The notes under the pieces were generated by a model that searched no databases, was not told where the DNA came from, and worked only from the letters and a program-made list of their open reading frames with translations. The position numbers and the translations under genes were made by a program. From Mesorhizobium prunaredense (GTDB lineage Bacteria > Pseudomonadota > Alphaproteobacteria > Rhizobiales > Rhizobiaceae), in contig NZ_FTPD01000026.1 in assembly GCF_900156895.1 (NCBI RefSeq), forward strand, positions 1-64,000: a DNA stretch of 64,000 nucleotides, read 5' to 3'. Shown here one piece after another: positions 23,762 through 33,041 of this stretch. Position 1 is the stretch's first letter. The number at the start of each line of letters is the position of its first letter.

Positions 23762-26496
23762 TCGAAGATGCTCTCAAGTTGTTTGACGCTGTTCTCGGCG
23801 TAGTCGATCAACGGCGCCTGTTCGTCGAATGGGAAGCTGATCGCGAATCCCATGAGCGGCAACCCGTCCGGCAGGCTTGTGGCAAGCGGATAGATCAGCA
23901 GCAGTCCTCGGTCCGGACTGCGCTGCCGGCGGATGAACGGGCCACTCGGCGTCTTTGGCATGTCCCGCTTCGGCTCGGGCTTCTTCTCCCAGGCCGCAAG
24001 CGTCTGCGTCATTGCGAGATCCTGCTGCGTCTTGTCGAGGTCACTGACCTCGTCGGCCGGACTGACCAGACGGCCAATCGTGATGCGAGTGCCTCCGTCA
24101 TGAACCTGAAGAGCCCGATCGGTAAGAACGACCTCATACCGTCCTATAGACGTCGACACGCCCGATGCGCCCTGTCCAGCCAGCACGACTGACCACTGTC
24201 CAAGCCGGCGATTCGCGACTCGGTTGGCGACATAGTCGGCAAGCGCCCTGGAGTTGGCCTTCCACGATTCCCGTGACGTTTCGAGACGCTGCAATAGGCT
24301 GACAATCTGACTTCCGTGGACGTCGTCCCACCGCTGTGTGCCCTTCCCTTCCCTGGGCGCCAAACCTTCCAGGAATTCGGCGAATGCGTCGAGGTTCTTT
24401 CGGACACTTGCGGCATCGAAAGCGACCGTTTCCGAGATCGTTCCCGAGAAACCGGCCCGTACCTGCGTCCCCGCGCGCATCTTGTTGGCAGCAGTAATCA
24501 GCATGCCATCAGGATGCGTGCGCACCCGATGGCCGAACTGCAAGGGCGTCTCGCCCTTGTCGAAGGCAAGATCGAATTCTTCCCGCAGTTCGGCGGTGGC
24601 CGTTGCGATGTGGCGATACCACCGTACGAGGATCGGCGAGGTGTAGAGCCGGCAGAGATCTGCGTAGCGGGGACGATAGCCGAACCACCTCCCCATTTGC
24701 ATGAGCGTATCGTACATTCGCGACGTGCGGATAAAGTAACTGATCGACAGCCCCTCCAAAGTCAGGCCCCGCGACAGCTTGTCCCCGCCCACAGCGATTA
24801 CTGACAATCCTTCCGGGTGGTCGACGTAGTCGAGGGCATCCTTCGCCGACCCGTTCACCCGGCGGACCCCTATCCGTTTCGCCGCGTCAAAAATCTGAGA
24901 CCTGACCTCCGCCCACCCCACGGGTGGGAGATCGTAGTTCGATAACTGCTCGCGCAACTCGTCGGACTTCGCGGCAAACTCCCTGTTCCAGAGAGCCTCC
25001 AGATCCGCCGTTGCAGAACCACCGGTCCCCGGGAACTCAAGCTGGCGCACGATGTCAACCAAATGCTCGTCGATCAGCGCCGCAACCTTATCCTGTACGG
25101 CCGTAAGCCGCGTGACGTGAACGAGCATCGAATTGTCCACGTCGATGTCCCCACGCACCCGTCGCGCGGCGCAAACGAGAATGAAAGCGAGGATCGCCTC
25201 CTTCAGGCTTGCAGGCAGTTCCGAGACGGGAAGCTCCTTCTTGTGGCTTGGAGGGAAGATCGCTTCTGCATCGCGAACGTTGATGATGATCGGAAGGCCT
25301 TTGGCCTCGCCATCCGCACCCGGCCGGTTCAGGCCAAACACCTTTTCTGGGCCAATATAGTTCGACGGGGCGGGCAGGTTGATTATGAAGCTGCGGGGGA
25401 AGAGGTCCTCGCCGGCAATCTTGTGCTTCGCCTCATGGTGCATGAACACGTTGGCAAAGGGCGTTGCCGTGTACCCCACGTAAGCGCTCCTTTCGAAGGA
25501 GGTGAGCATCCGCCGGATAAGAAAGTTCGTCTTCGTGGGATCTGCGTCCTCGTCAATGTTGCCGTCTTCGTCGCGATACTCGTTCGTGTTAGCCGACGCG
25601 TTGTCCGCCTCGTCATCAATCACGAGCATCGGGACATCGCGCACGATCTTCCCGCCAGGTGTGGCAGGGTCATCGACCGCTCGCACGGAAAGCACCCAAG
25701 CCAGCAGATTCTTGAGAATGCTGACGCGTTTCTTCACGACCAGGATGATCGGGTCTCGCCCTCCGGGAACCAGCCTGGTGCCATTGGCCGTCGCCGCCTT
25801 GAAGTCGCCGCCATCGGAGCTGCTCGTCAGCGAATGTGCCACGAGAAACGGCGCGCTCGGCATCCTGCCGGCGCCGACACGCTGATTTTCCTGCTCGTCG
25901 GCCAAAAGGCTGAGACGGGTATCAAAACCAAGGAACCCTTCGTCAAGACGCAGCTGCGTCTGGCTTCTCAGGCTGTTGTGAACCCCGGCAAGAACGATGA
26001 CGAGCGGGAAGCCCGCATCGACCGCCTTGCAGATCAGTGCTGTATAGTTCGAAGTCTTGCCTGACTGCACGTCGCCGACGATGAGACCGCGTCGGTCCCA
26101 AGCCCCGGGTGTCTCAGGATTCCTGAGCCGGTCGAGGATGTCGTCGGTCAGGCGATCCATCTGCCGGAGGGGACCATCCGCCCACCGCTTGCCGCGATCC
26201 ATCCAATGTCGATAGCGCTCCCAGAACGCGAAAGTCCGAAGCTCGCGAGCTTTCGCGACCCACGCGCTGAAGTCCTTGTCGTCGATCACCGAATAGCCGC
26301 CGACCAGGGTGTTATTCCTTGCCTCCAGCTCGCGCAGCAGCCGTGTTCGATCGAGCTCCTTGTAAATTGGCATTGCGACGACGGTGTCCACCGCTCGCTC
26401 TAGAGCCTCCTGGGTAGTCCGAGGCTCGAGTTCGAGCAGCGAGTTCGCAACGCCATAAGCGCTACGAAGCAACGCCTCCGCCGATCCAATGGCCAT
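23758..26496 (-). CDS. Z1 domain ATPase (helicase-like, restriction-associated)
   Basis: This 912-aa protein has a P-loop ATPase of helicase superfamily II type with an inserted Z1 domain (PF10593). Walker A is GDVQSGKTSNY (residues 141-151), Walker B is LVIDDEADNAS (about 290), and the late motifs are GDKLSRGLTLEGL and LMQMGRWFGYR, typical of Z1 proteins. It is expected to translocate on or remodel DNA in concert with the GHKL ATPase and the DUF4420 nuclease. It starts nine bases after the GHKL gene. Prediction of such systems goes back to the analysis of MutL/MORC-like ATPases in restriction systems by Iyer, Abhiman and Aravind (recalled from memory). Confidence 0.93.
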   Translation of the reverse strand: MAIGSAEALLRSAYGVANSLLELEPRTTQEALERAVDTVVAMPIYKELDRTRLLRELEARNNTLVGGYSVIDDKDFSAWVAKARELRTFAFWERYRHWMDRGKRWADGPLRQMDRLTDDILDRLRNPETPGAWDRRGLIVGDVQSGKTSNYTALICKAVDAGFPLVIVLAGVHNSLRSQTQLRLDEGFLGFDTRLSLLADEQENQRVGAGRMPSAPFLVAHSLTSSSDGGDFKAATANGTRLVPGGRDPIILVVKKRVSILKNLLAWVLSVRAVDDPATPGGKIVRDVPMLVIDDEADNASANTNEYRDEDGNIDEDADPTKTNFLIRRMLTSFERSAYVGYTATPFANVFMHHEAKHKIAGEDLFPRSFIINLPAPSNYIGPEKVFGLNRPGADGEAKGLPIIINVRDAEAIFPPSHKKELPVSELPASLKEAILAFILVCAARRVRGDIDVDNSMLVHVTRLTAVQDKVAALIDEHLVDIVRQLEFPGTGGSATADLEALWNREFAAKSDELREQLSNYDLPPVGWAEVRSQIFDAAKRIGVRRVNGSAKDALDYVDHPEGLSVIAVGGDKLSRGLTLEGLSISYFIRTSRMYDTLMQMGRWFGYRPRYADLCRLYTSPILVRWYRHIATATAELREEFDLAFDKGETPLQFGHRVRTHPDGMLITAANKMRAGTQVRAGFSGTISETVAFDAASVRKNLDAFAEFLEGLAPREGKGTQRWDDVHGSQIVSLLQRLETSRESWKANSRALADYVANRVANRRLGQWSVVLAGQGASGVSTSIGRYEVVLTDRALQVHDGGTRITIGRLVSPADEVSDLDKTQQDLAMTQTLAAWEKKPEPKRDMPKTPSGPFIRRQRSPDRGLLLIYPLATSLPDGLPLMGFAISFPFDEQAPLIDYAENSVKQLESIFE

Positions 26497-26505
26497 GTGT
26501 TCCCC

Positions 26506-28032
26506 CTACTTTTTTTGCGCTGCCACCTTGCGGACAACGTCGTCCAGAAACGCCGAGACCAGCTCCGGATGATTGTTGAACGGCTCCATCAGGAGCAGCG
26601 CGCGCGCCGCCTCGGCGCGTTCACGGCCGTCCTCGACCATTGCATCGAACACCGCCTCCATGGCTTTCCGAAGCTCCGCTGGAGAGTCCTCGAACGGCTG
26701 GCTGAAGGTGTCCGGTTTCTCCGCATTGTTGATAACGATCAGAGGTGCGGGGATAGTCTGCTCGATCAGGTTGAACAGGGCGCGCACGGGCGCGCGGTCG
26801 TCCGACGTCGCGAGGACCTTCCGGACGAGCGGGTGGTCGCGATTGATCCTGTAGAATGACTTCCCGTGCTTCATGAGATGCGTCCACAGGAACGTCTCCT
26901 TGTCATTCAGCTGGCGCTGGATGACCTTGCCGCGATGCCTGTAGATGCTCGATGCTCGACTTCGCGTCGCTCGTGCGATTCTCAGGAGGTCCTGCCGCAG
27001 GGCGGCCGGGGGCCGCGCGCGCGATTTCTTCACATCGATCTGCCAGAGCAGGTCGGCCGAATTAGCGAGATCGATACGAATGCGAGCGAGCTTGAAGTGC
27101 TCTTCCTTCTGCATTCCGAGACCAAGCCAGTCACCCGCCACGAGCAGACGGCGATTGCGATAGATGTAAAATCCTTGATGAGCGTTCCATCCCCGTGGAC
27201 CAGCGCCGGCACTGTGCTGATCAGCACTGATCCGACTGTGGTGTGGCAGAATGAACGCCTTGATCTCCGCCTGCTCGCCCTCGCAGGCCAGGTTCTCGGT
27301 TACCTGCGGCTCCGTAAAGCCCGTGTCCTCCATGAAGGGATCCCAAGGCTCGATCTGTCTGCCGTTGATATGCAGGTTGACCGCCTTCCGGCCCTTCAGG
27401 AACCGGTGGAACACCATCGCCAGATGCTGCTTCACGGCGTCGGCGCGTTCGCGAAAGTGCTTTTGCGCGACGTCGTCATCGACTGACGCGTCACCTACGA
27501 GTGCATCAAGTCGATCCCAGAAGAGCACGGTCCCGCTCTTCTGGCCCTCGAGCAGAGCGTGATCGGACGCAGAGAGCAGATCCAGCCGCTTGAGCAAGCG
27601 CCACTCGCCGGTCTTGGTTGAGGCAATGTAGTCGAGATCCCAACGCCGGAGCGAAGGCGCCGATTTCTTGGTTTTCGACAGCACCGTGAGGCACCGGCAC
27701 TGCGAGATCGAGGCTGTCTTCATCCCCAACCCGAAGCGCCCAAGATCATTGGCCGCCCGATCCGCCAAGGGACTGAGACTGCCCGGCTTCATGGCCTGCC
27801 GCAGATCTTCCTCGGCCATGCCTCGGCCATCGTCGCGAACAAGAATTCGAGAGTCGCGACCTGCCCATTGCAGGTCGATCCATACGTTTCGGGCGCCTGC
27901 CGTGATGCTGTTGTCGATGACATCGGCAAGCGCTGTTGGAAGATCGTAGCCAAACGCCCGAAGAGACTCGAAAAGCTCGCCGGCTCCTGGGCTGGCAATG
28001 TCGTAGTCAGGCGACATGCGGGAGCCTGACAT
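26506..28032 (-). CDS. GHKL ATPase (MutL/Hsp90/MORC-like) of a restriction system
   Basis: A 508-aa protein whose first 130 residues are a GHKL ATP-binding fold: N box ADVIDNSITA (about 36-45), G1 box VRDDGRGM (about 71-78), G2 box LGRFGLGMKTAS (about 100-112). The rest corresponds to the transducer and C-terminal dimer parts found in restriction-linked GHKL proteins. AGAGG upstream supports ATG 28032, which overlaps the methyltransferase gene by 26 bases. GHKL ATPases clamp DNA upon ATP binding; here this probably licenses the Z1/DUF4420 nuclease machinery on unmethylated DNA. Confidence 0.92.
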   Translation of the reverse strand: MSGSRMSPDYDIASPGAGELFESLRAFGYDLPTALADVIDNSITAGARNVWIDLQWAGRDSRILVRDDGRGMAEEDLRQAMKPGSLSPLADRAANDLGRFGLGMKTASISQCRCLTVLSKTKKSAPSLRRWDLDYIASTKTGEWRLLKRLDLLSASDHALLEGQKSGTVLFWDRLDALVGDASVDDDVAQKHFRERADAVKQHLAMVFHRFLKGRKAVNLHINGRQIEPWDPFMEDTGFTEPQVTENLACEGEQAEIKAFILPHHSRISADQHSAGAGPRGWNAHQGFYIYRNRRLLVAGDWLGLGMQKEEHFKLARIRIDLANSADLLWQIDVKKSRARPPAALRQDLLRIARATRSRASSIYRHRGKVIQRQLNDKETFLWTHLMKHGKSFYRINRDHPLVRKVLATSDDRAPVRALFNLIEQTIPAPLIVINNAEKPDTFSQPFEDSPAELRKAMEAVFDAMVEDGRERAEAARALLLMEPFNNHPELVSAFLDDVVRKVAAQKK

Positions 28033-29617
28033 CTTCGGCCTCTTTGTCCGACCGTTTCTCGCGCGCCGTCAAAATCGTGAACAAGGCGTCGCCAATCCAG
28101 TGCGCAAGCAGGGGCGGCACGGCGTTGCCCACCTGAACGTATTGTTCCGTGCGATTGCCCTTGAAGAAGTAATTGTCGGGGAAGGTCTGGAGACGAGCCG
28201 CCTCCCGTACCGAAAGACTGCGGCACTGCATGGGGTCAGGATGGATGAAATAGTGCCCATCCTTAGAAATGTGGCTGGTCACCGTCGTCGAAGGTCCACC
28301 TGTCAGCTGCACTCGAAACCGATCGGCAAACTTGCCTGAGTCCCAGTTCTTGTGGTCGGGCGCCAGGTCCCTCGGAAAGTCCGAGGCCTTCGGGGACCGG
28401 CCTACCACCTCGGCAAAAATCGCAGCGAAGAAATATCGTGCCAGGTCGCTCGCCATGTGACTGCGCGTAACGTGGTTAGGTAGCGTCTCGAGGAGAGGAT
28501 CGGTCAGCCAGTCGGAGAGGTCTTCGGGACAGTCCGACGCGATTCCGATGCCGGTCCCCTCTCGACCGAGGATTTCCCTTTCGCGCCTGAAACGTCCCTC
28601 GTATCGTCTCGCTCTCATCGTGAAGGCGGCCTGGAGATCATCCGACAGGCCTGTGTCGATGCCAGCAACAAACGCCATGGCATGGCTGACGACGCGTTTC
28701 CATTCCTCATGTGAATCGGGGCCACGGCTGAGACCGCTGCGCAGGGGCGGCATGCCGCCAAGGACATTGCCGACCGTGGCCTTCAGGCTGTGTCGGACCA
28801 TCAGATCAGCAAGCGCCAAGTCCGGCAGATCGGCCGCGAGATCTGAACGCAGACCCACCACGATGACCCGATGTCGCGCTTGCGGTACGCCAAAATCCTC
28901 GGCGCGCACGATGAAATCTGCGGCACGTGGCTCGAACTTGCCAAGGTCGAGTTGCCGTCTGCGGCGTGGGTCTAGTGCAATGAGCTTGTAACTTTCGCCA
29001 TCGCTGCGTTCGCCGCGCAGATCCCGCAGTACCTGGTCAAAGATGCGATTTTCGCCATCTACCGACGAAGAAAGCATGCCCTTGACGTTCTCCATCACGA
29101 ATGCCGCGGGACGAAGTCTGTCGAGAATGCGTATGTACTCCTCGTAGAGAAAGTGGCGGCGATCGTTCTTCGCCACATAGCCTTCCTTCCCCTGGTTGCG
29201 GGCACGACCGACCAGGGAATAGGCTTGGCAGGGCGGGCCTCCAATGAGGATGACGTTGCCGTCAGATGTGTCACGAATCTGATCGAGGCGTTGGTTCAGG
29301 CGCTTTTCTGGGGGTTCCTTGCCCAGCTCGAGCTGCCAGGCCTCGTCTTTCGCCGACGACCACTGCTCTGGATACAGCTCTGACCAATCGGGTTCGGTGA
29401 TCGTGCCATTGATGAAGCTGTAATAGCTGTCGGGGAGGCTATCGCCGAACTGACGCAGAAAGCTGCGAAGCCGGAGCGTTGAATGGGCGGCCGAGTCCTT
29501 CTCGACAGAGAGTGCGATTCGGAACGCACGCTCGCCCTCACCGTTCCGGACCCTTGAAAACCCCTCCGCGAGCCCCCCCGGCCCTGCAAAAATGTCGACC
29601 ACCGAATATATTGGCAA
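28007..29617 (-). CDS. DNA (cytosine-5) methyltransferase
   Basis: A 536-aa C5 methylase with motifs I (DIFAGPGGLAEGF), IV (GGPPCQAYS, the catalytic Cys), VI (ENVKG), VIII (QARHRVIVVG) and X (YVQVGNAVPPLLA). The target-recognition region between VIII and IX is long (about 230 residues). The only start near the N-terminus is TTG 29617, since an in-frame stop lies directly upstream. It heads the minus-strand operon with GHKL, Z1, DUF4420 and AIPR genes and is divergent from vsr. It should protect host DNA from that restriction machinery. The recognition site cannot be read from sequence. Confidence 0.94.
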   Translation of the reverse strand: MPIYSVVDIFAGPGGLAEGFSRVRNGEGERAFRIALSVEKDSAAHSTLRLRSFLRQFGDSLPDSYYSFINGTITEPDWSELYPEQWSSAKDEAWQLELGKEPPEKRLNQRLDQIRDTSDGNVILIGGPPCQAYSLVGRARNQGKEGYVAKNDRRHFLYEEYIRILDRLRPAAFVMENVKGMLSSSVDGENRIFDQVLRDLRGERSDGESYKLIALDPRRRRQLDLGKFEPRAADFIVRAEDFGVPQARHRVIVVGLRSDLAADLPDLALADLMVRHSLKATVGNVLGGMPPLRSGLSRGPDSHEEWKRVVSHAMAFVAGIDTGLSDDLQAAFTMRARRYEGRFRREREILGREGTGIGIASDCPEDLSDWLTDPLLETLPNHVTRSHMASDLARYFFAAIFAEVVGRSPKASDFPRDLAPDHKNWDSGKFADRFRVQLTGGPSTTVTSHISKDGHYFIHPDPMQCRSLSVREAARLQTFPDNYFFKGNRTEQYVQVGNAVPPLLAHWIGDALFTILTAREKRSDKEAEDVRLPHVA

Positions 29618-29696
29618 GAATCACGCTTTCCCCGAACCCACGTGGCAATCTGCTCATGAGTAGCAAGTATTCCGTCGAGATGGTAGGCCGCGGTCC

Positions 29697-30158
29697 ATGG
29701 CTGACGTAGTTGATCCGACCACCCGTTCACGGATGATGTCCGGCATTCGCGGGAAGAATACCAAGCCGGAAATCGCCCTCCGGCGATTACTTCACCGATC
29801 GGGTCTGCGGTATCGTCTGCATACGGCAAACCTGCCGGGACGACCGGACATCGTATTCCCGTCTCGTCGGATCGCCATCTTCGTTCATGGCTGCTTCTGG
29901 CATCGCCATGACGGCTGTTACTGGTGCACTACACCATCATCGAACGCGGAATTCTGGAATGCGAAATTCGCGAGTAATGTCCAGCGTGACGCACAAGCGG
30001 TGGAAACGCTTGGAGCAGCCGGCTGGCGCGTCGCTTTGATCTGGGAATGCGGTCTTAGAGCGATGAGTATAGACGACACGGCTGGTCGCCTACTCGCATG
30101 GATTACGTCGGGTACGGGTGACTTCGAAAGCCTCATCGTGCGGCGTCGTGAGTTCTGA
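29697..30158 (+). CDS. vsr: Very short patch repair (Vsr-type) endonuclease
   Basis: A 153-aa Vsr protein. Hallmarks are MSGIRGKNTKPEIALRRLL at the start, GRPDIVFPSRR with the catalytic Asp, and HGCFWHRHDGC with the zinc/His cluster. Vsr nicks next to T:G mismatches produced by deamination of 5-methylcytosine, so it is the expected companion of the divergent C5 methylase, 79 bases away. In Z1/GHKL operons a Vsr is often present and may also serve as an additional nuclease of the system. Confidence 0.95.
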   Translation: MADVVDPTTRSRMMSGIRGKNTKPEIALRRLLHRSGLRYRLHTANLPGRPDIVFPSRRIAIFVHGCFWHRHDGCYWCTTPSSNAEFWNAKFASNVQRDAQAVETLGAAGWRVALIWECGLRAMSIDDTAGRLLAWITSGTGDFESLIVRRREF

Positions 30159-30252
30159 GAAAACCTGACACCACGCCAGGCGGCTAGCGGGAAGCGAAAC
30201 CGCACCAAGCATTCCGGCACGATGAGCATCAACCGTGGAAACGTCTCGCGCT

Positions 30253-31143
30253 TCATGATGGCGGGGCGTTTCCGCGCGTGGTCACGCAGAGCCCGACAGC
30301 GGATGTCGAAATTCTGGAGGCGTCCTCGATAACAGTCCAAGAACATCGATCTTGTCGCGGGCGGACGAAGATACCGGCCCTCGCGTCCTCGAGTATGGCC
30401 TTAGGATATAGGGGCGAAACCGGCTGTCTTCTCGCCGCCTTCTTGAGATTGCAAGGCTCGCACAGCAGCTGGAGGTTCGTCACGTCGTTGGCGCCGAACT
30501 TGGCCAGTGGAATCATGTGGTCGTACCGCTCGTTCTCGACTTGGTTGACCGTTGCCGCCAAGCTGCGCTTGCATTCACGGCACTCGCCCTTGTCGCGATG
30601 GAATATCGCCCGCTTTGCCCACGCCGGTATCGAAACCCGCTTCAGATGCCTGCTCCCATTCTTCAATTCGTCACCGAACCCGGACAGGTCGATGTATGTG
30701 GCGCAGAGGCCATTGAAGGACTCGAGGAAGCGGACGTCGTTGAACAAGACGTGGAAGACCTCGTCGATCAATTCGTCGATAGAGGCTTGGTACCGCTCCG
30801 ACTGAGCCGCGAAGTCGTAGAAGGTTTCCTCATCCACAATGTCGGTCTGCGAGAATGGTACTGAATAAGTCTGCATGAACTTTGTCAGGAAACGAGGCGG
30901 CTCTTCGTCAAGCCTTTCGACCTCCTCTTCGAGCAATTCCCTGAGGATCCCGTCCAGGAAATGATGAAGATTGGTATAGCGGTGGAAGGGTCGCATCAAC
31001 GTCAGCGCCTGCATGTCCCCGAGGATGTCCTCGATCCCGCGTAGATAGGTCCCCGCATCCGTGACAATGTTGAACACGGCATTTGCGAAATAGTAGATGC
31101 TGAAGCTACGGGCCTCGTAATAAAACCTGCGCTTGTCGGCCAT
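30253..31143 (-). CDS. HNH endonuclease with an unrecognised N-terminal helical domain
   Basis: The 296-aa product ends in an HNH nuclease: ECRECKRSL, then ERYDHMIPLAKFG, then NLQLLCEPCNLKKAARR (about residues 185-245). The first 180 residues are alpha-helical and aromatic-rich (YYEARSFSIYYFANAVFNIV; ESFNGLCATYIDLS) and are not recognised; they may sense a signal. The start lies 13 bases after the stop of the 145-aa gene, so these two are co-transcribed. Together with location between two known defence systems this is a candidate two-gene defence unit. Confidence 0.82.
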   Translation of the reverse strand: MADKRRFYYEARSFSIYYFANAVFNIVTDAGTYLRGIEDILGDMQALTLMRPFHRYTNLHHFLDGILRELLEEEVERLDEEPPRFLTKFMQTYSVPFSQTDIVDEETFYDFAAQSERYQASIDELIDEVFHVLFNDVRFLESFNGLCATYIDLSGFGDELKNGSRHLKRVSIPAWAKRAIFHRDKGECRECKRSLAATVNQVENERYDHMIPLAKFGANDVTNLQLLCEPCNLKKAARRQPVSPLYPKAILEDARAGIFVRPRQDRCSWTVIEDASRISTSAVGLCVTTRGNAPPS

Positions 31144-31156
31144 AGCAACCTCGACC

Positions 31157-31594
31157 TTAAGGCAGCTTTACGCCGTGTTCGGTCAACCGCTTCCTGGCGG
31201 CATCGACGACGCGAGGCTCAAAACGATCTGGAAACTCGGCGATGACGCCGGTGAACTCGGCCATGCCTCCCTCAACCAGAGCGACGAAACCGGGCGTGAC
31301 ATCGGATTTGAGCGCCCAATCAGAGAGCGTCGCCACCGCGCCGTCCTTGGCAATCTTTCGCCGCGTGTAGCCAGCCGCCTGGGCGCGGCCATGCTTCTCA
31401 CGGTACGTCTCCTCCAGTGCGGCCACCGCCTCCGCGAGACGTCGCTCGACTGGGTCGGCGATGTCCACTCCGCTCAATTCGTACAGACGGCGACGGCAAG
31501 CTGCGGCGAGCTCGGTCGCTTTCCGGCGTTCGGCGTTCAGCATGAGCTGTCGCACCTGCTTCGCGTCGGTCAATTTGTTCGGATCGGCGGCCAT
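31157..31594 (-). CDS. Small hypothetical protein, putative partner of the HNH protein
   Basis: A 145-aa product starting at ATG 31594, preceded by GAGGGGGA. It has helical, charged sequence (AERRKATELAAACRRRLYEL, TYREKHGRAQAAGYTRRKIA) and a C-terminal half (ALKSDVTPGFVALVEGGMAEFTG) that I do not recognise. An in-frame extension to 31741 lacks a binding site. Operon position 13 bases upstream of the HNH gene suggests an accessory, immunity or targeting role, which is inference. Confidence 0.65.
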   Translation of the reverse strand: MAADPNKLTDAKQVRQLMLNAERRKATELAAACRRRLYELSGVDIADPVERRLAEAVAALEETYREKHGRAQAAGYTRRKIAKDGAVATLSDWALKSDVTPGFVALVEGGMAEFTGVIAEFPDRFEPRVVDAARKRLTEHGVKLP

Positions 31595-31795
31595 CGGTTC
31601 CCCCTCGTGTTGTGGAGATCGTAGTTGGCATTCACATGCCGCGCGAGCGACTAAGCCATCTTGCGCAGGACGCTCGCCATCAACAAGTACCTCGAACACC
31701 TCGAAACGAACTCTGCTGAGGCCAATCCCAACCCTAGCCATACATCGTGGTCGCCCACTTCGAGTCAGACCGACGTCGAGACCAAAAAGCGGCGC

Positions 31796-32962
31796 TCACC
31801 AATCCATATTTGCTGCGTCGTCCATGCGGCTCGCCAGCTGGTAGGCGAAGCGCTCCATCTCTTCGGGCGATGCCATTGCGTCACGATATGTGCCGTCCTG
31901 CGCCATAGTCAGAATCAGCGGCAAGCCAAACTCTTGCACATACACCCACGCCGGCCTGCACGGTCCGGCAGAGAGATACGCGATAAACCCCTCCGTCGCC
32001 GCGAAAGCATGCGCCGCGTCGAATTCGAGCTCTTCGTTGAGCGAGAATTTCGACGCCTTGGCTGTGACGTCAAGCAACACCGGCACCGCTCCGGCGCTCG
32101 AATGAAAATAGAGCGTTTCTCCATCCTTCCCGAAGGCCCCGTGCGCAACGAAATTCCGCAGCTGCCGACGGATGTCGACCAGCCCGTCAAAGTGATTCTT
32201 CGTGGTTGCCTCACCGAGATCCAGGGCCTGCTTGAACTTAACGCCCCACTCGGCACCCGAGACGCCAGAAAATTGCACGCCCGTCGTGATCGCACCGTTC
32301 AGGATCGCGAGATGGACAAAGATGTGTTCCGTCCAGCTAAAGAATGCGTCGATCGCTGCCATTGCGAGCCACTGCGCCTCCTGGGCAAGGCCATGATACG
32401 GCCGCTTGTAGCTCGTGGCGTTGCCGAACTTCGTCTCGATAGCTTCGTCTTTGCGCCGCTCTGCTTCCGCCCGCGCCGCGTCGAACTGGGCCTTGAGGTA
32501 CTGATACCGCCGCAGCAACACGCCCGCGTTGTTGACGACGTTGAATTGCGAAGCGGCGACCGCTTGGTCCGCCTTCCATTTGAAATACGGCTCCGCCCGC
32601 CGCACACCCTTTTTTACTAGAATGGCGATGCGCTTGGCCGCTTCGAGATCGCCAGCGTCTTGGGTGAACACTCCAACTCCGAACTTCCGATGTTCGATGA
32701 GGAAGGCCTTGCTTTCGCAATCGACAGGAATCGACCAGGCCAGTTTCTCGAAGCGGCCGAGATCTCGGAAGCCGAGAAGCTCGACCAGCAGGAAGTAGAT
32801 CAGGTGCGGCGGAGGCAGCCCGTCAGGCCCAACTGCGCGCTGCGCCGAGAACAAGAAATCCTGTCTCGCCTCGCTGTTTGCATCCACCGGCTTCAGCGGA
32901 GCGACGGCACGTCGCGCCCGCTCACGTACCGCATCGAACTGAGTAGGGACCACCTTGTTCAT
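31796..32962 (-). CDS. Hypothetical protein, large, C-terminal half with HEPN/Abi-like helical character
   Basis: A 388-aa protein without a recognised domain. It is mostly helical, with long charged helices (LKAQFDAARAEAERRKDEAIE) followed by WLAMAAIDAFFSWTEHIFVH and DIRRQLRNFVAHGAFGKDG. The segment RNFVAHG is the kind of Arg-x4-His motif seen in HEPN ribonucleases and Abi proteins, so an RNase-like toxin is one idea. I hold this weakly because the flanking fold is not confirmed. It lies alone on the minus strand between the HNH pair and the XRE gene. Confidence 0.6.
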   Translation of the reverse strand: MNKVVPTQFDAVRERARRAVAPLKPVDANSEARQDFLFSAQRAVGPDGLPPPHLIYFLLVELLGFRDLGRFEKLAWSIPVDCESKAFLIEHRKFGVGVFTQDAGDLEAAKRIAILVKKGVRRAEPYFKWKADQAVAASQFNVVNNAGVLLRRYQYLKAQFDAARAEAERRKDEAIETKFGNATSYKRPYHGLAQEAQWLAMAAIDAFFSWTEHIFVHLAILNGAITTGVQFSGVSGAEWGVKFKQALDLGEATTKNHFDGLVDIRRQLRNFVAHGAFGKDGETLYFHSSAGAVPVLLDVTAKASKFSLNEELEFDAAHAFAATEGFIAYLSAGPCRPAWVYVQEFGLPLILTMAQDGTYRDAMASPEEMERFAYQLASRMDDAANMDW

Positions 32963-33041
32963 GTTCGAATCCTAGCATCCCGCCTCCAAGCGGTCGTCCC
33001 CTGCACGTTGCGCCGCAAGCTCGGCAGTTTTTGTCCGCGTG

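Noticed and set aside
31661..32620. 319-aa plus-strand frame
   Set aside because: Antisense to the 388-aa gene, with low-credibility composition and no binding site.
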